A stretch of 64,000 bases of DNA from Candidatus Omnitrophota bacterium (GTDB taxonomy: Bacteria > Hinthialibacterota > Hinthialibacteria > Hinthialibacterales > Hinthialibacteraceae): contig QZKN01000162.1 of NCBI GenBank assembly GCA_003598175.1, forward strand, positions 1 to 64,000, in the 5' to 3' direction. The notes below the pieces were generated by a model that had not been told where the DNA came from, did not search any database, and saw nothing but the letters and a program-made list of their open reading frames with translations. Below, piece after piece: positions 20,475 through 30,368 of this stretch (within the stretch, counting starts at the first letter, position 1; each line of letters opens with the position of its first letter). Position numbers and translations under genes: made by a program.

Positions 20475-20546
20475 TATCCCCATAACCGGTTGATCCCAAC
20501 GGAAGATGACAATAGGTAGTGGCGCGGACCTCCGATCTGCACATGG
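20475..20546 (+). repeat. Modular intergenic repeat, leader + diverged type-A core
   Basis: ATAACCGGTTGATCCCAACGGAAGATGACAATAGGTAGTGGCGCGGACCTCCGATCTGCAC aligns across leader and core with the 8577 copy. Confidence 0.78.
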
Positions 20547-20631
20547 AGACAGGATGTTCGCGCTCCGGCATTTTCATAGAATAAATTACTGCAAATGTGT
20601 GAATCGGGAAACAGGATTTATACGAGAAAAA

Positions 20632-20652
20632 GGGGTGAATTGGATTCACCCC
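20632..20652 (-). terminator. Terminator downstream of the leuB-like gene
   Basis: GGGGTGAAT-TGG-ATTCACCCC perfect 9-bp stem with T-run on the minus strand. Confidence 0.8.
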
Positions 20653-20705
20653 TTCGTTTATTTCCTTGATTTTTCGAGAGGGAATAACCGGATTCCCAGT
20701 TTTCC

Positions 20706-21785
20706 TTACATATCCTGAACCCGTTGGGCGATTGCATCGCCGATTTTGGTCGTCGACATCTCCGCTTTGATAATATCACTTACCCCCAGACCGGGCAGGG
20801 TACCGCTGCCGAGAAAATCGGAAATGGCTTTATCCAACATTTGCGCGGCTTTGTCCTCACCCAAATGTTCCAACATCATCTGGCCGGCGCTGATACAGGC
20901 AATCGGATTGATCACGTTCTTGCCCGTATATTTCGGAGCGGAACCGCCGATGGGCTCAAACATGGAAGTGCCTTCCGGATTGATGTTTCCCCCCGCGGCG
21001 ACGCCCATGCCGCCCTGCACCATCGCCCCCAAATCGGTGATGATATCGCCGAACATATTGCCGGTCACGATGACGTCGAACCATTCCGGATTTTTCACCA
21101 TCCACATCGTGGTGGCGTCCACGTGCGCATATTCCCGCTTGATTTCCGGATATTCCTTTCGCCCCATTTCATGGAACGCCCGTTCCCACAAATCAAACAC
21201 GTAGGTGAGAACGTTGGTTTTTCCGCAAAGCGTCAACGTGTTGTTCTTGTTTCGCTTTTTCGTATATTCGAACGCATATTTCAAGCACCGATCCACCTCG
21301 AAGCGGGTATAAACCATTTCCTGAATCGCCACTTCGTGGGGAGTGTCTTTTTTAATCGTCCCGCCGCAGCCCGTATAAATACCGGCCGAATTCTCACGAA
21401 CGACCACAAAATCGATTTCTTTCGGTCCTTTGTCCTTAATGGGAGTCCAAACGCCCGGATAGAGTTTCACCGGCCGCAAATTGATGTACTGATCCAATTC
21501 GAATCGTGTGCGCAGGAGAATCCCCTTTTCCAAAATTCCCGGTTTCACGTCAGGATGGCCGATGGCGCCCAAATAAATCGCATCGAATTTCTTCAGTTCT
21601 TCAATCGCGCTGTCCGGCAACACCTCGCCGGTGGCGATATAACGATCGCCGCCGAAATCGTAATTGGTATACTCACATTTGAAACCGGCCTTCTCTTGCA
21701 ACACATGTAATACTTTGATTCCTTCGCGTAAGACTTCAGGTCCGGTCCCGTCTCCACCCATTGCTGCGATTTTATATGTTCTCAT
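20706..21785 (-). CDS. leuB: Isocitrate/isopropylmalate dehydrogenase family (probable 3-isopropylmalate dehydrogenase)
   Basis: GGDGTGPEVLREG; YLGAIGHPDVKPG; VVRENSAGIYTG; NMFGDIITDLGA; FEPIGGSAPKYTGKNVINPIA. Substrate specificity not resolved by eye. Confidence 0.85.
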   Translation of the reverse strand: MRTYKIAAMGGDGTGPEVLREGIKVLHVLQEKAGFKCEYTNYDFGGDRYIATGEVLPDSAIEELKKFDAIYLGAIGHPDVKPGILEKGILLRTRFELDQYINLRPVKLYPGVWTPIKDKGPKEIDFVVVRENSAGIYTGCGGTIKKDTPHEVAIQEMVYTRFEVDRCLKYAFEYTKKRNKNNTLTLCGKTNVLTYVFDLWERAFHEMGRKEYPEIKREYAHVDATTMWMVKNPEWFDVIVTGNMFGDIITDLGAMVQGGMGVAAGGNINPEGTSMFEPIGGSAPKYTGKNVINPIACISAGQMMLEHLGEDKAAQMLDKAISDFLGSGTLPGLGVSDIIKAEMSTTKIGDAIAQRVQDM

Positions 21786-22132
21786 AAATTCCTCCGTTTT
21801 TGATTTTTCTGTTCCTTGACGGGAATGGTTGTAAGAAAGATAGGTTTAGTACATTTCTCGAAAAAATCAAGACGCATGATGACACAAATTGAATTACCAC
21901 GCCGCAAACAATCAATTAGCTGGTTCATTTTGCATGAGTTAAGGAATTCAAGGCGGCCTTGAAAAAAGGTTTTCTTTCTCTCTGTATACGTGCGTTTCCG
22001 TCTGAATCCGGATGCGCGGCTTGTGAATTCGCACGCGCCGATTAATAATGAAATAAAAAAATAGGATTTCGTTCATGAAACCGGTGTCTATTCATTTAAA
22101 TACGCCGATTTCGGCGAGTAAGAGCACTCATC

Positions 22133-23164
22133 ATGAAAATTAGAACGAGTTTTGCCAGCGATAACAATTCCGGCGTGCATCCCGAAGCGCTGCAGGCGAT
22201 ATGTGCGGCGAATGACGGCCATACCATCGCCTACGGAAACGATCCGTATACGGAAACGGCCATCGAAAAACTGAAGGAGCATTTCGGCAAATCCATCGAT
22301 GCGTATTTCGTGTTTGCCGGCACGGCGGCGAATGTGTTGGGATTGCGGCAGGCGGCGGATACGTTTCATTCCGTCCTTTGCGCGGATAGCGCGCATATTT
22401 ACGTGGACGAATGCGGGGCGCCGGAGCAGTACATCGGCTGCAAACTGCTGCCGATTCACTCCCGCGACGGCAAGGTCAGCGTCGAGGGGATTCAAAAACA
22501 TTTGCATGGAATCGGATTCGAGCATCATTCCCAACCGCGTGTGGTTTCCATCACCCAAGCAACGGAATACGGAACCGTGTATTCGCCGGAAGAGATCAAA
22601 ACCATCGCCGATTTCGTCCACGAGCGGGATATGGTTCTGCACATGGACGGGGCGCGTCTGTCCAACGCGGCGGCAAGTTTGGGCGTCAACCTGCGGCAGA
22701 CCAGCGCGGACGTCGGAGTGGACATTCTTTCCTTCGGTGGAACCAAGAATGGATTGATGTTCGGCGAATGTATTCTTTTCTTCAATAAAAAATTATCGCA
22801 GCATTTCAAGTATATCCGCAAGCAGGGAATGCAGCTGTATTCAAAAATGCGATATATCGCCGCGCAGTATATCAGTTTCTTAACCGACGATCTGTGGCTG
22901 CGCAATGCGCGTCATGCGAATGAGATGGCGTTATTACTGGCGGAAGAAGTGGAAAAAATCCCCAAAATCATCATCACGCAAAAGGTGCAGGCCAACGCCG
23001 TCTTCGCCATTGTTCCCGCCGAAGCGATTCCATTGCTGCAAAAGAAATACTTCTTTTATGTGTGGAACGAAAAGACGTCGGAAGTGCGGTGGATGACCTC
23101 GTTCGATACGCAGGAAGAGGACGTTCGGGATTTTGTGGATTTTATGCGGCAAATTGTTAAATAG
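22133..23164 (+). CDS. Low-specificity L-threonine aldolase family
   Basis: SFASDNNSGVHPEALQAI; TAANVLGL; HMDGARLSNAAASLG; DILSFGGTKNGLMFGECILFF (PLP lysine). Confidence 0.92.
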   Translation: MKIRTSFASDNNSGVHPEALQAICAANDGHTIAYGNDPYTETAIEKLKEHFGKSIDAYFVFAGTAANVLGLRQAADTFHSVLCADSAHIYVDECGAPEQYIGCKLLPIHSRDGKVSVEGIQKHLHGIGFEHHSQPRVVSITQATEYGTVYSPEEIKTIADFVHERDMVLHMDGARLSNAAASLGVNLRQTSADVGVDILSFGGTKNGLMFGECILFFNKKLSQHFKYIRKQGMQLYSKMRYIAAQYISFLTDDLWLRNARHANEMALLLAEEVEKIPKIIITQKVQANAVFAIVPAEAIPLLQKKYFFYVWNEKTSEVRWMTSFDTQEEDVRDFVDFMRQIVK

Positions 23165-23248
23165 GCTGAAGGCTGAAGGGGAACTGGCTACTGACTGCTA
23201 ATTGATATGAGTAAAGCGCATTTTCTTTGTGTGTATATTGATTTGCCC

Positions 23249-25243
23249 TCATTTACTTAAATCGAGAACACATGCATATCCTGCAATACGACCTGGTTTG
23301 TCGTTGGTTTCTTCATTATGAATACGTTCGGCGGTGTTGGCTTCGCCGAACGTATCGGCGATGTCGCATCGGCCTGCCTCTGCAAGCGTTTTTTCCAATT
23401 TTTGAAATTCCTCGAGGCCGCCTTTTGCAGTACAAACCTGCACAAAAATCAGTTCTTCCGGTAAATTCAGGATTTCCTTCGACAAACCAATCACGATGGA
23501 ACCTTGATTTTCGTTATTGACGCTCACCACGTCAAAATACGGATAATCGGGATTGGCAAATCCTGACGCGCTGTAATGGCTGATCACGTCTCGTTTTTCA
23601 TTCATGATCTTCACATCATATTGGCTGTTATTTCCCTGCTGAAACCAATGCCCGATGCGGATTTGCCGCTCGGCGCCTCGTTCCCACTGCATCGTCGGCG
23701 TGATTTGTTTCTCTCCCTCATTCGGTGAATTGTAATCGAACAGCAGCAGTGTATCCTGCAGCGTCAATCCGCTTAAATCCCGATCGGAGTTGTAATCGAT
23801 TTTTAAATAGAGTTTTTTCTCGCCATTCCTGATTGACAGACCAAGAAGGTCGCGGGGCGCATCGGTATTGAATTGAAACGCTTCATGCGAGGCGTCGGTG
23901 CCGTATCGCACCAACCAATCCTCCGCCGGATCCTCCGCCAGCCGATCCTCATCCCGCCAAATCATTGTTTCGGCAGAGGAACGCAGATTCTGCGGCAATT
24001 CTTTCAATGAGGCAAAGACCAGATCCGCATCCTCCGTTTCCGGCAGTAAAGAAATTTCCACGAGATTATAATCAATGAACTTTTTTAAGCGTGTGTCGGG
24101 AAAACGGGAAAGCAGATCCTTGAAGGTAGCCAACGACAGAATAAATTCCCCTTTCGCCATGAAATTCTCGGCAGTGGAAAACAGGCGTTCTTCATCGTCG
24201 CGCCAAATCATCATATCCTGCTTCGTATCCGGATCAAGAATGTGATACATTCCCTCTCCATCTTCCGCTTCCGTCGGACTTTGATAGAGCAGGCGATTGT
24301 CCACCGGTGAAAAAATAGCAAATACATTGCCGAATGGATTCTCGGTCAAATGAACTATTTTTCCGGATGCAAGTTCGATGATCGCCGTTTGATCTGTGGA
24401 GATTGCCGCTCTTCTCTGCTCTTCCTGCAAATTTTCCGTATCCATTGTAACCGCAACCAGACGATGATTCGGATTGAAAGAAGGTTGCCCGAGGGTATAA
24501 ACATTCCGGCCGATCTCCCGCCTGGTCCGTTCTTTCAGCGAATAAACATACAGTGTTCCCACGTCGCTGTTTTCATCGGTTGCAGCCGTAAAAAGAATGG
24601 TCTCGTCATCGATCCAGGTCGGCCAATAAAAGCCAAGTTCCTCATCGGACAACAACACTCGTGGGGAATCCTGTCCCATCTCATAGAGATAGATTTTTTT
24701 GCTCTCCACCGAAAACAAAATGCGGGAACGAGAGGAATCAATTGCGGGAAATGTGATTTGTTCCTTGCATTGAAACAGCGCTCTTTCCGTATCGGGATGA
24801 GCAATATCCTTTTCATAAAACTCATATCGTTTTTCATCCTCGCTGATTTCTTTGGCATAGTATAAATAACGGCCATCGTCGGAGACGGTAAATGTGAACA
24901 TCTCGACTCCGTCGGCAATTTCATACACCGCATCCGATTGGATATCCAACTTGTAGAATTTCATTTCCGACTCATTTTTGGAGCCGGTTCCCAACAGGAT
25001 ATCGTCATCCAGGAGCAGCCATTGGCAATATTTCACCGGCTCGTCCGGATTTCGCGCGTGCCGCGTCGCTTTGCCATTCTGCGTATCCCATATCCATAAT
25101 CGTTCATCGTCCGGTCCGATGAATGCTACCCGTTTCCCGTCCGGGCTCCACGAAAACGGTGGATATTTGCAGCCGATCAGGCAAAGACAAATCATGGAAT
25201 TCAAAACGATGTATTTACAAAAACCACAATACTTTTTCATCAT
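23249..25243 (-). CDS. Lipoprotein with TolB/WD40-like beta-propeller and a C-terminal CBM9/DOMON-like domain
   Basis: Lipobox LCLIGC; FSWSPDGKRVAFIGPDDERLWIWDTQ; propeller-like repeats; 4-nt overlap with anti-sigma gene. C-terminal domain family is tentative. Confidence 0.75.
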   Translation of the reverse strand: MMKKYCGFCKYIVLNSMICLCLIGCKYPPFSWSPDGKRVAFIGPDDERLWIWDTQNGKATRHARNPDEPVKYCQWLLLDDDILLGTGSKNESEMKFYKLDIQSDAVYEIADGVEMFTFTVSDDGRYLYYAKEISEDEKRYEFYEKDIAHPDTERALFQCKEQITFPAIDSSRSRILFSVESKKIYLYEMGQDSPRVLLSDEELGFYWPTWIDDETILFTAATDENSDVGTLYVYSLKERTRREIGRNVYTLGQPSFNPNHRLVAVTMDTENLQEEQRRAAISTDQTAIIELASGKIVHLTENPFGNVFAIFSPVDNRLLYQSPTEAEDGEGMYHILDPDTKQDMMIWRDDEERLFSTAENFMAKGEFILSLATFKDLLSRFPDTRLKKFIDYNLVEISLLPETEDADLVFASLKELPQNLRSSAETMIWRDEDRLAEDPAEDWLVRYGTDASHEAFQFNTDAPRDLLGLSIRNGEKKLYLKIDYNSDRDLSGLTLQDTLLLFDYNSPNEGEKQITPTMQWERGAERQIRIGHWFQQGNNSQYDVKIMNEKRDVISHYSASGFANPDYPYFDVVSVNNENQGSIVIGLSKEILNLPEELIFVQVCTAKGGLEEFQKLEKTLAEAGRCDIADTFGEANTAERIHNEETNDKPGRIAGYACVLDLSK

Positions 25244-25893
25244 ATTTCTCCTTCACCACGATATTTTTTTACGAATGTGTTGAACGTCCGGCTTTTTTCC
25301 AACTCGCGAACGGCCGCCGTATCCGAATAGGTTTGAAACAAAAGATCGTAGGTATCCGCAGCGTTCTCCCAATTGCGAATCCGCATTTGCTGTTTGAATT
25401 GCGCAACCAGACCTTCCGCCGCCGCTTCCTGTAAAAGGCTTTTCGCCTGCGTGGGAGAGATTTGGATGCTCACAAACGTCGGTTGTCCATTTATGGCCGG
25501 ATTGAAAACAGGTTTAGGCGAAAATAGGTTCGTCTGCACCAACAGCATACCCGCCACTCCCGCGACAAGTCCGGCTACGAAATTACCGGCTTGAAATTCC
25601 CATCGGACGATCGGAAACCATGCACGGATTGTCCACCGCTTTACCGGCAACGTTGAATCAAGCGCGCTATTGAAGCGCCGAATGAACTCGGTTTGTGGTT
25701 CAGGCGCTTCGACGAGCCATTCCTGCAGCAGGCCGGACGTTTTCTTCAACGCTATCAATTGCCGCTTGCGCGAAAGATCGGTTTCCAGGAAACGTTCGAG
25801 CGCTTCTCTATCCTCGCGCGGCAATTCTCCGTCGATGTAAGCGGAGAGTGCGTGCAGCCATTCTTCTTCCGTGTGTGGTGGTTTCCAATTCAT
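25240..25893 (-). CDS. Anti-sigma factor (ZAS-like fold without zinc cysteines, one TM)
   Basis: LSAYIDGELPREDREALERFLETDLSRKRQL plus TM GNFVAGLVAGVAGMLLV; directly downstream of and overlapping an ECF sigma gene. Confidence 0.82.
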   Translation of the reverse strand: MNWKPPHTEEEWLHALSAYIDGELPREDREALERFLETDLSRKRQLIALKKTSGLLQEWLVEAPEPQTEFIRRFNSALDSTLPVKRWTIRAWFPIVRWEFQAGNFVAGLVAGVAGMLLVQTNLFSPKPVFNPAINGQPTFVSIQISPTQAKSLLQEAAAEGLVAQFKQQMRIRNWENAADTYDLLFQTYSDTAAVRELEKSRTFNTFVKKYRGEGEI

Positions 25894-26426
25894 TGTGACA
25901 ACTCCATTAACGGTTGCAAACGTTGTTGCAGTTCCAATCGCGCCCGCGCCAGGCGGCTTTTTACGGTTCCTGTGGAGCAGCCCACGATGTCGGCGATTTC
26001 GGTGTAATTCAAATTTTTAAATTCACGCAGAATCAGGGTTTCACGCAAGAGCGGAGACAATTCCCATACGGCTTTCGCGATCCGGTCGTTTCGCTCGCAG
26101 TCGTAAACGGCAATCGCCGGATTCGGAGCGGACGAAACAATCCCCAAATTCGAATCGGTAACGGATCGTTGTTCGACCGTCACGCGGCGAAAGTGATCGA
26201 CGCAGGAATTGCGCACGACCACAAACATCCAACGGCGGGTGCGGTCCGCATGAAAATCCTGTCCCTGCGATTTGGCCATTTTCAGGAACGCTTCCTGCAC
26301 GATATCCTCGGCCGTCTCGCGAGACCCGACCATACGATACGCGAAGCGATAGAGATCCTTGAACAGCCGTGAAAAATGTTCCGACAGCGCCGATTGCAAC
26401 CCGGATTCTCCTTCCACGAAGATCAA
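25890..26426 (-). CDS. ECF RNA polymerase sigma factor (sigma-70 family)
   Basis: RLFKDLYRFAYRMVGSRETAEDIVQEAFLKMAKS; ELSPLLRETLILREFKNLNYTEIADIVGCSTGTVKSRLARARLELQQRL. Confidence 0.95.
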   Translation of the reverse strand: MIFVEGESGLQSALSEHFSRLFKDLYRFAYRMVGSRETAEDIVQEAFLKMAKSQGQDFHADRTRRWMFVVVRNSCVDHFRRVTVEQRSVTDSNLGIVSSAPNPAIAVYDCERNDRIAKAVWELSPLLRETLILREFKNLNYTEIADIVGCSTGTVKSRLARARLELQQRLQPLMELSQ

Positions 26427-26573
26427 TTGGCATTTATTCCGGAATGTTCATATATAAACAACGGAATGGGAGAAGGAAAGTTCCATCGAGATAGAGATTT
26501 ATAAAGATTTTTTGAACAACGACAAGGATGATGTTTGGGGACAAGTGAAGCAGCGGCAAAAACAATCTACAAA

Positions 26574-26894
26574 TCAGACAACCAACACTCCATCTGAATC
26601 CTGAATGGGATACGGTTTGATGCGACGGATGGATTGACCATCCTTCCGTTGCGCTTCCATTAAATCATAGGCATTTTGTAGATGCAACCAATATCCGTTT
26701 GAAAAGCCGAAATAACGCGCCAGACGCAAATCCGTATCCGCCGTAATTCCACGACGGCCACGAACAAGGTCGTTGATGCGATTGGCAGGCACACCAAGGG
26801 CTTGCGCCAAGGCATTCTGTGACAAACCCAATGGCTTTAAAAATTCTTCCCGCAATATTTCACCGGGATGTGGATTTTTCAATAATGTCGCCAT
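26574..26894 (-). CDS. higA: HigA-type XRE antitoxin
   Basis: NPHPGEILREEFLKPLGLSQNALAQALGVPANRINDLVRGRRGITADTDLRLARYFG. Confidence 0.93.
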   Translation of the reverse strand: MATLLKNPHPGEILREEFLKPLGLSQNALAQALGVPANRINDLVRGRRGITADTDLRLARYFGFSNGYWLHLQNAYDLMEAQRKDGQSIRRIKPYPIQDSDGVLVV

Positions 26895-26905
26895 AGGAAA
26901 CCCCT

Positions 26906-27187
26906 TCAATGATAATCGACAATTTCAACATCATATGCGTCCGCACCTTGCCAAATGAAGCAAATACGGTATCGATCACTAATACGAATACTTATTTGAC
27001 CAACGCGATCTTTTTTCAACGATTCCAAATGATTTCCAGGCGGTACTTTCAAATCATCTAACGTTTGTGACGCATTTAGCAAGCGGAGTTTTCGCAAAGC
27101 CTGATCCTGTATTTCATCAGGAAACTTTCGAGAACGTTGGCCGTTCCAGATTTTTTCTGTTTCTTTACAACGAAACGATTGAATCAT
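26906..27187 (-). CDS. higB: HigB-type (RelE superfamily) toxin
   Basis: MIQSFRCKETEKIWNGQRSRKFPDEIQDQALRKLRLLNASQTLDDLKVPPGNHLESLKKDRVGQISIRISDRYRICFIWQ. Confidence 0.93.
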   Translation of the reverse strand: MIQSFRCKETEKIWNGQRSRKFPDEIQDQALRKLRLLNASQTLDDLKVPPGNHLESLKKDRVGQISIRISDRYRICFIWQGADAYDVEIVDYH

Positions 27188-27285
27188 TGCTTATCATAGC
27201 ACTTGTATGGTATACGTACAACAGGAATATCATTCTCCCACGAAATTTTCTTGTCAAGCAACTTTACCATCTCAGATCACAGAAC

Positions 27286-27945
27286 TTACAATTTCTTGAT
27301 ACGAATGTTTTTGAAGTAAACGGTTTTTTTATTCTCGTTTCGTTGAATGGCAATATGTCCTTTTTGCGGATGATTATTCAACTCATTGATTTTTGAAAGA
27401 TCGACGCCGTCTTGAACGATTTCATCATTGATTCGCACCCATAATTTCATATTTTCGTATTTGATCTCGACTTGATTCCATTCGCCGATGGCTTTTGCCG
27501 GATTTGCCAAGGGAGGAATGAAGCGCTCGATGGCGCCGTTTTTCATCTCGGGTTTGTTCATACGCGCATCGTCGCCGGATTCGAGCTGGATTTCCAGCCG
27601 ATTGCGAGTTTTGTAGATATCTTTCGGGGGCGTATGCAGCAAAATACCGCTGTTGCTGACCGCGTCGAACTTCATGTCGAAACGAAGAACGAAATTCTCA
27701 TATTCCTTTTTGGAAATCACGGCCCAATAATCATGTCCACCAACTGACAGGATATTATTATCCAGAATTTTGGGTCCGGTTTTCTCAAATCCTTGAATGA
27801 TCCAACCACCGGGATCCTGCGCATTGAATGCGTCGAACAGCGGTTCGAATCCTTCTTGTTGTTCCGCCGCGGAAAGAAAAAACGAAGAGGGGATTCCCAT
27901 CAAACAGATGAACACGGTTGGAATGAACATTCTTCTTGCGAACAT
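27286..27945 (-). CDS. Exported DUF1080 (3-keto-disaccharide hydrolase-like) protein
   Basis: Signal peptide; GFEPLFDAFNAQDPGGWIIQG...LRFDMKFDAVSNSGILLHTPP...NQVEIKYENMKLWVRINDEIVQDGVDL. Start 27945 preceded by AGGAGGATCATC. Confidence 0.85.
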   Translation of the reverse strand: MFARRMFIPTVFICLMGIPSSFFLSAAEQQEGFEPLFDAFNAQDPGGWIIQGFEKTGPKILDNNILSVGGHDYWAVISKKEYENFVLRFDMKFDAVSNSGILLHTPPKDIYKTRNRLEIQLESGDDARMNKPEMKNGAIERFIPPLANPAKAIGEWNQVEIKYENMKLWVRINDEIVQDGVDLSKINELNNHPQKGHIAIQRNENKKTVYFKNIRIKKL

Positions 27946-28093
27946 GATGATCCTCCTGAAATCGTGCGTTCCATTAACCAATCGTAAAAAAAATCGGAAT
28001 AACTAAAAATGATCCGCAACGGTATCGCTGATCAAAACAGTATCATTTGCGGGATGAGAGGAAACATTTTTTGCGCCCGATCAAATCGGTTTT

Positions 28094-30262
28094 TCAGTTT
28101 GAATCGAGCCAATCGATTAATTTTGTATTCTGTTCCGTTTCCTCTTCGATATCGGCGAGAATCGTCAGGCTATCGCTCTTTTCCAATGCCCGGAAAGCAT
28201 TCTTCGTTACCGCGTATCCGTTCGCGGCGTCTTCCTCGTTCATAAGAGACAACGTTGGATCCGTGGGAGAAAGAATCAACAACGGACGAGGAGCAATGCA
28301 GCCGGCCAGGTCGGGCAAATCGTATCCGGTCAGCGCTCCGGCGACATGAACCCATCCCGGCGTCTTGTATAACAGGCATTTCGTGACAGCCTCGTACGAA
28401 ACCAAGGGTTGAATAAGAGCGATGGAACGCAGCGAAGAATCAAATGCCGCCGCGTGAATGAGCGCCGGGCAAAGATGAGAATAGGCCACTGCCGCCAGTT
28501 TATCTCGATCCACATCATTGCGCGCCTGCAAAAAGCGTGCGATGCGAACGATCTCTCCCGCGTGAATGCCAGGAAGACTGCGTCCGATCAGCACGCCGGC
28601 AAACGGCGCTTTGATGCCGGAAACGGTCTCGCCCACTTCCCCCAAACCGGACAAATCGGCCGACGCAACCAAAAATCCCTTCTTAACCAACGCTTCGACA
28701 CATCCGTTTTCTCCCATCCCCGCACTTTTTCCCTTCGGATGCAGCACAATCACCGCCGGATGGGTTTCGTTTGTGTCAGGAACAAACAACAGCAAAGGCA
28801 CGATGCAGGAGCCTTCGCTTTTCAAAACGTATTTTTCGATGCGGTAGCCATCTTTTGGAATTCCACCCACAAAAATAGCATCCGATGGTTCTGTCGGTTT
28901 TTGGTAGCCGGAAATCCGCACGGCTTCGCGGACGGTATTCTGCAAACGGAATTCCGGTTTCTCTCGGTTGAATTGCAAACGCTCCAAATTCTTCTGCGTA
29001 TCGACCTGGTTGTAATCGAATACTCGCTTGCTTTCCAGCGCCGTTGCGATCTGACCGGTTTCAGTCACGGTGAGTTCCTCGATAGGCAAAGGTTCGATCT
29101 CGATATCCGTTGGATCGCCCGGTAGGTTGAGGTGTTTCTGCATGAAAGCATAAATCGCTTCGCGCGTTTTTTTCGTGTAGCCGTGCTCATAGTCATCTTC
29201 GGCCATTTGCAGATGATCGGCGGCGTCGAACGCGGCGAATGCGTGTTTGGCTTCCGTATACGTTTCCCGTGAACCTTGAATACTAAAAAAATCGTTCGTG
29301 GTCGTGACGAGAAGGGTCGGTTTGGGAGCGCGAATTTCGATGAAATCGGCGTGATCGAGACCCGCCGCGATTTCACGATAAAAATTCTGTTCGGCGTCCT
29401 GCGGCCCGATCGATTCGAGCAAGCGGTGAAAACTGGTGATGTAGCACGTGGGAGCGGCAACCGCAACGCGGTCATCCATTGCGGAAATGTAGGCGGTTTG
29501 CGTGCCGCCGCCGGAAAGGCCGGTTACGCCGATGCGAGCGGGATCCACCTCATCCCGCGTCAATAAATAATCGATCGCCCGCATACCATCCCACACGAAA
29601 TAGCGGGCGCTGCAAACGCCGTTCAAAAAACACTGCCAGCCGAAATGCGAATGTTCGGCCGTCGAACCGCCCACCAACGATTTGTTCTCATCGGCATCGA
29701 AATATTGCAATCGCTCGCCCTGACTCAATGGATCGAAAGAAAACACGATGAAACCTTTTTTGACCAGATTGATCGCTAATTGTTGATAGAGCGGAGCGCG
29801 AAACGCAATGCCGGTGTGGCCGATGGGATTCAATATCGCCGGCGTTTTGCCCTGCAGGTTGTCCGGAATAAAGAGACAGCCGGTCACGAAAAACTGCGGC
29901 ATGGATTCGAACATGATTTTTTCAATGCGATAACCGTCTTTCTGCACCACGCCGGTCACTTGCGCATTCAACGGCGTACGTTCCGGAAACGGGCCGAGGA
30001 TTTGCTGGAGCGTCTCTTTCACCGATTCCTGCCGTTGGATCCACTCATCGGCGGTTTTCAATTGAGCGATGCCGGTTTTGCGTTTTTCCAAATGCGCGAA
30101 AGCCTGCTGGTTCAAATGCTCCAGCAGAAAATTCGGGGCGTTGGCCCAACGCAGCCAATTGGAGAGTACGTTGAGTTCGTTTTGTTCCGCCGAGGAAGCG
30201 GTTAGGACGAACGCGAAGGCAAAAACGGTCAAGAAAATAACAAATCGAAAATTACCTTTCAT
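28094..30262 (-). CDS. Exported alpha/beta-hydrolase (acetylxylan-esterase / dienelactone-hydrolase-like), apparently two hydrolase domains
   Basis: RIGVTGLSGGGTQTAYISAMDDRVAVAAP nucleophile elbow; second half has VPLLLFVPDTNETHPAVIVLHPKGKS. Start MKGNFRF at 30262 after GGAGGAATTTT. Confidence 0.82.
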   Translation of the reverse strand: MKGNFRFVIFLTVFAFAFVLTASSAEQNELNVLSNWLRWANAPNFLLEHLNQQAFAHLEKRKTGIAQLKTADEWIQRQESVKETLQQILGPFPERTPLNAQVTGVVQKDGYRIEKIMFESMPQFFVTGCLFIPDNLQGKTPAILNPIGHTGIAFRAPLYQQLAINLVKKGFIVFSFDPLSQGERLQYFDADENKSLVGGSTAEHSHFGWQCFLNGVCSARYFVWDGMRAIDYLLTRDEVDPARIGVTGLSGGGTQTAYISAMDDRVAVAAPTCYITSFHRLLESIGPQDAEQNFYREIAAGLDHADFIEIRAPKPTLLVTTTNDFFSIQGSRETYTEAKHAFAAFDAADHLQMAEDDYEHGYTKKTREAIYAFMQKHLNLPGDPTDIEIEPLPIEELTVTETGQIATALESKRVFDYNQVDTQKNLERLQFNREKPEFRLQNTVREAVRISGYQKPTEPSDAIFVGGIPKDGYRIEKYVLKSEGSCIVPLLLFVPDTNETHPAVIVLHPKGKSAGMGENGCVEALVKKGFLVASADLSGLGEVGETVSGIKAPFAGVLIGRSLPGIHAGEIVRIARFLQARNDVDRDKLAAVAYSHLCPALIHAAAFDSSLRSIALIQPLVSYEAVTKCLLYKTPGWVHVAGALTGYDLPDLAGCIAPRPLLILSPTDPTLSLMNEEDAANGYAVTKNAFRALEKSDSLTILADIEEETEQNTKLIDWLDSN

Positions 30263-30306
30263 AATAAAATTCCTCCGTTTCATCGATCGTGTTTGTTTAT
30301 GAACCA

Positions 30307-30331
30307 TACAGGCGAGGACGCCTGTTTTACC
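30307..30331 (+). repeat. Short hairpin repeat (CAGGCG...CGCCTG type)
   Basis: ACAGGCGAGGACGCCTGTTTTACCC, near-identical to a segment at 31707-31732. Confidence 0.65.
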
Positions 30332-30368
30332 CTTCTCCAAACATTGATTAAAATTCGGTTTCTAAAAA

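Noticed and set aside
20724-21710. 328-aa plus-strand ORF opposite leuB
   Set aside because: Antisense shadow of a conserved dehydrogenase gene.
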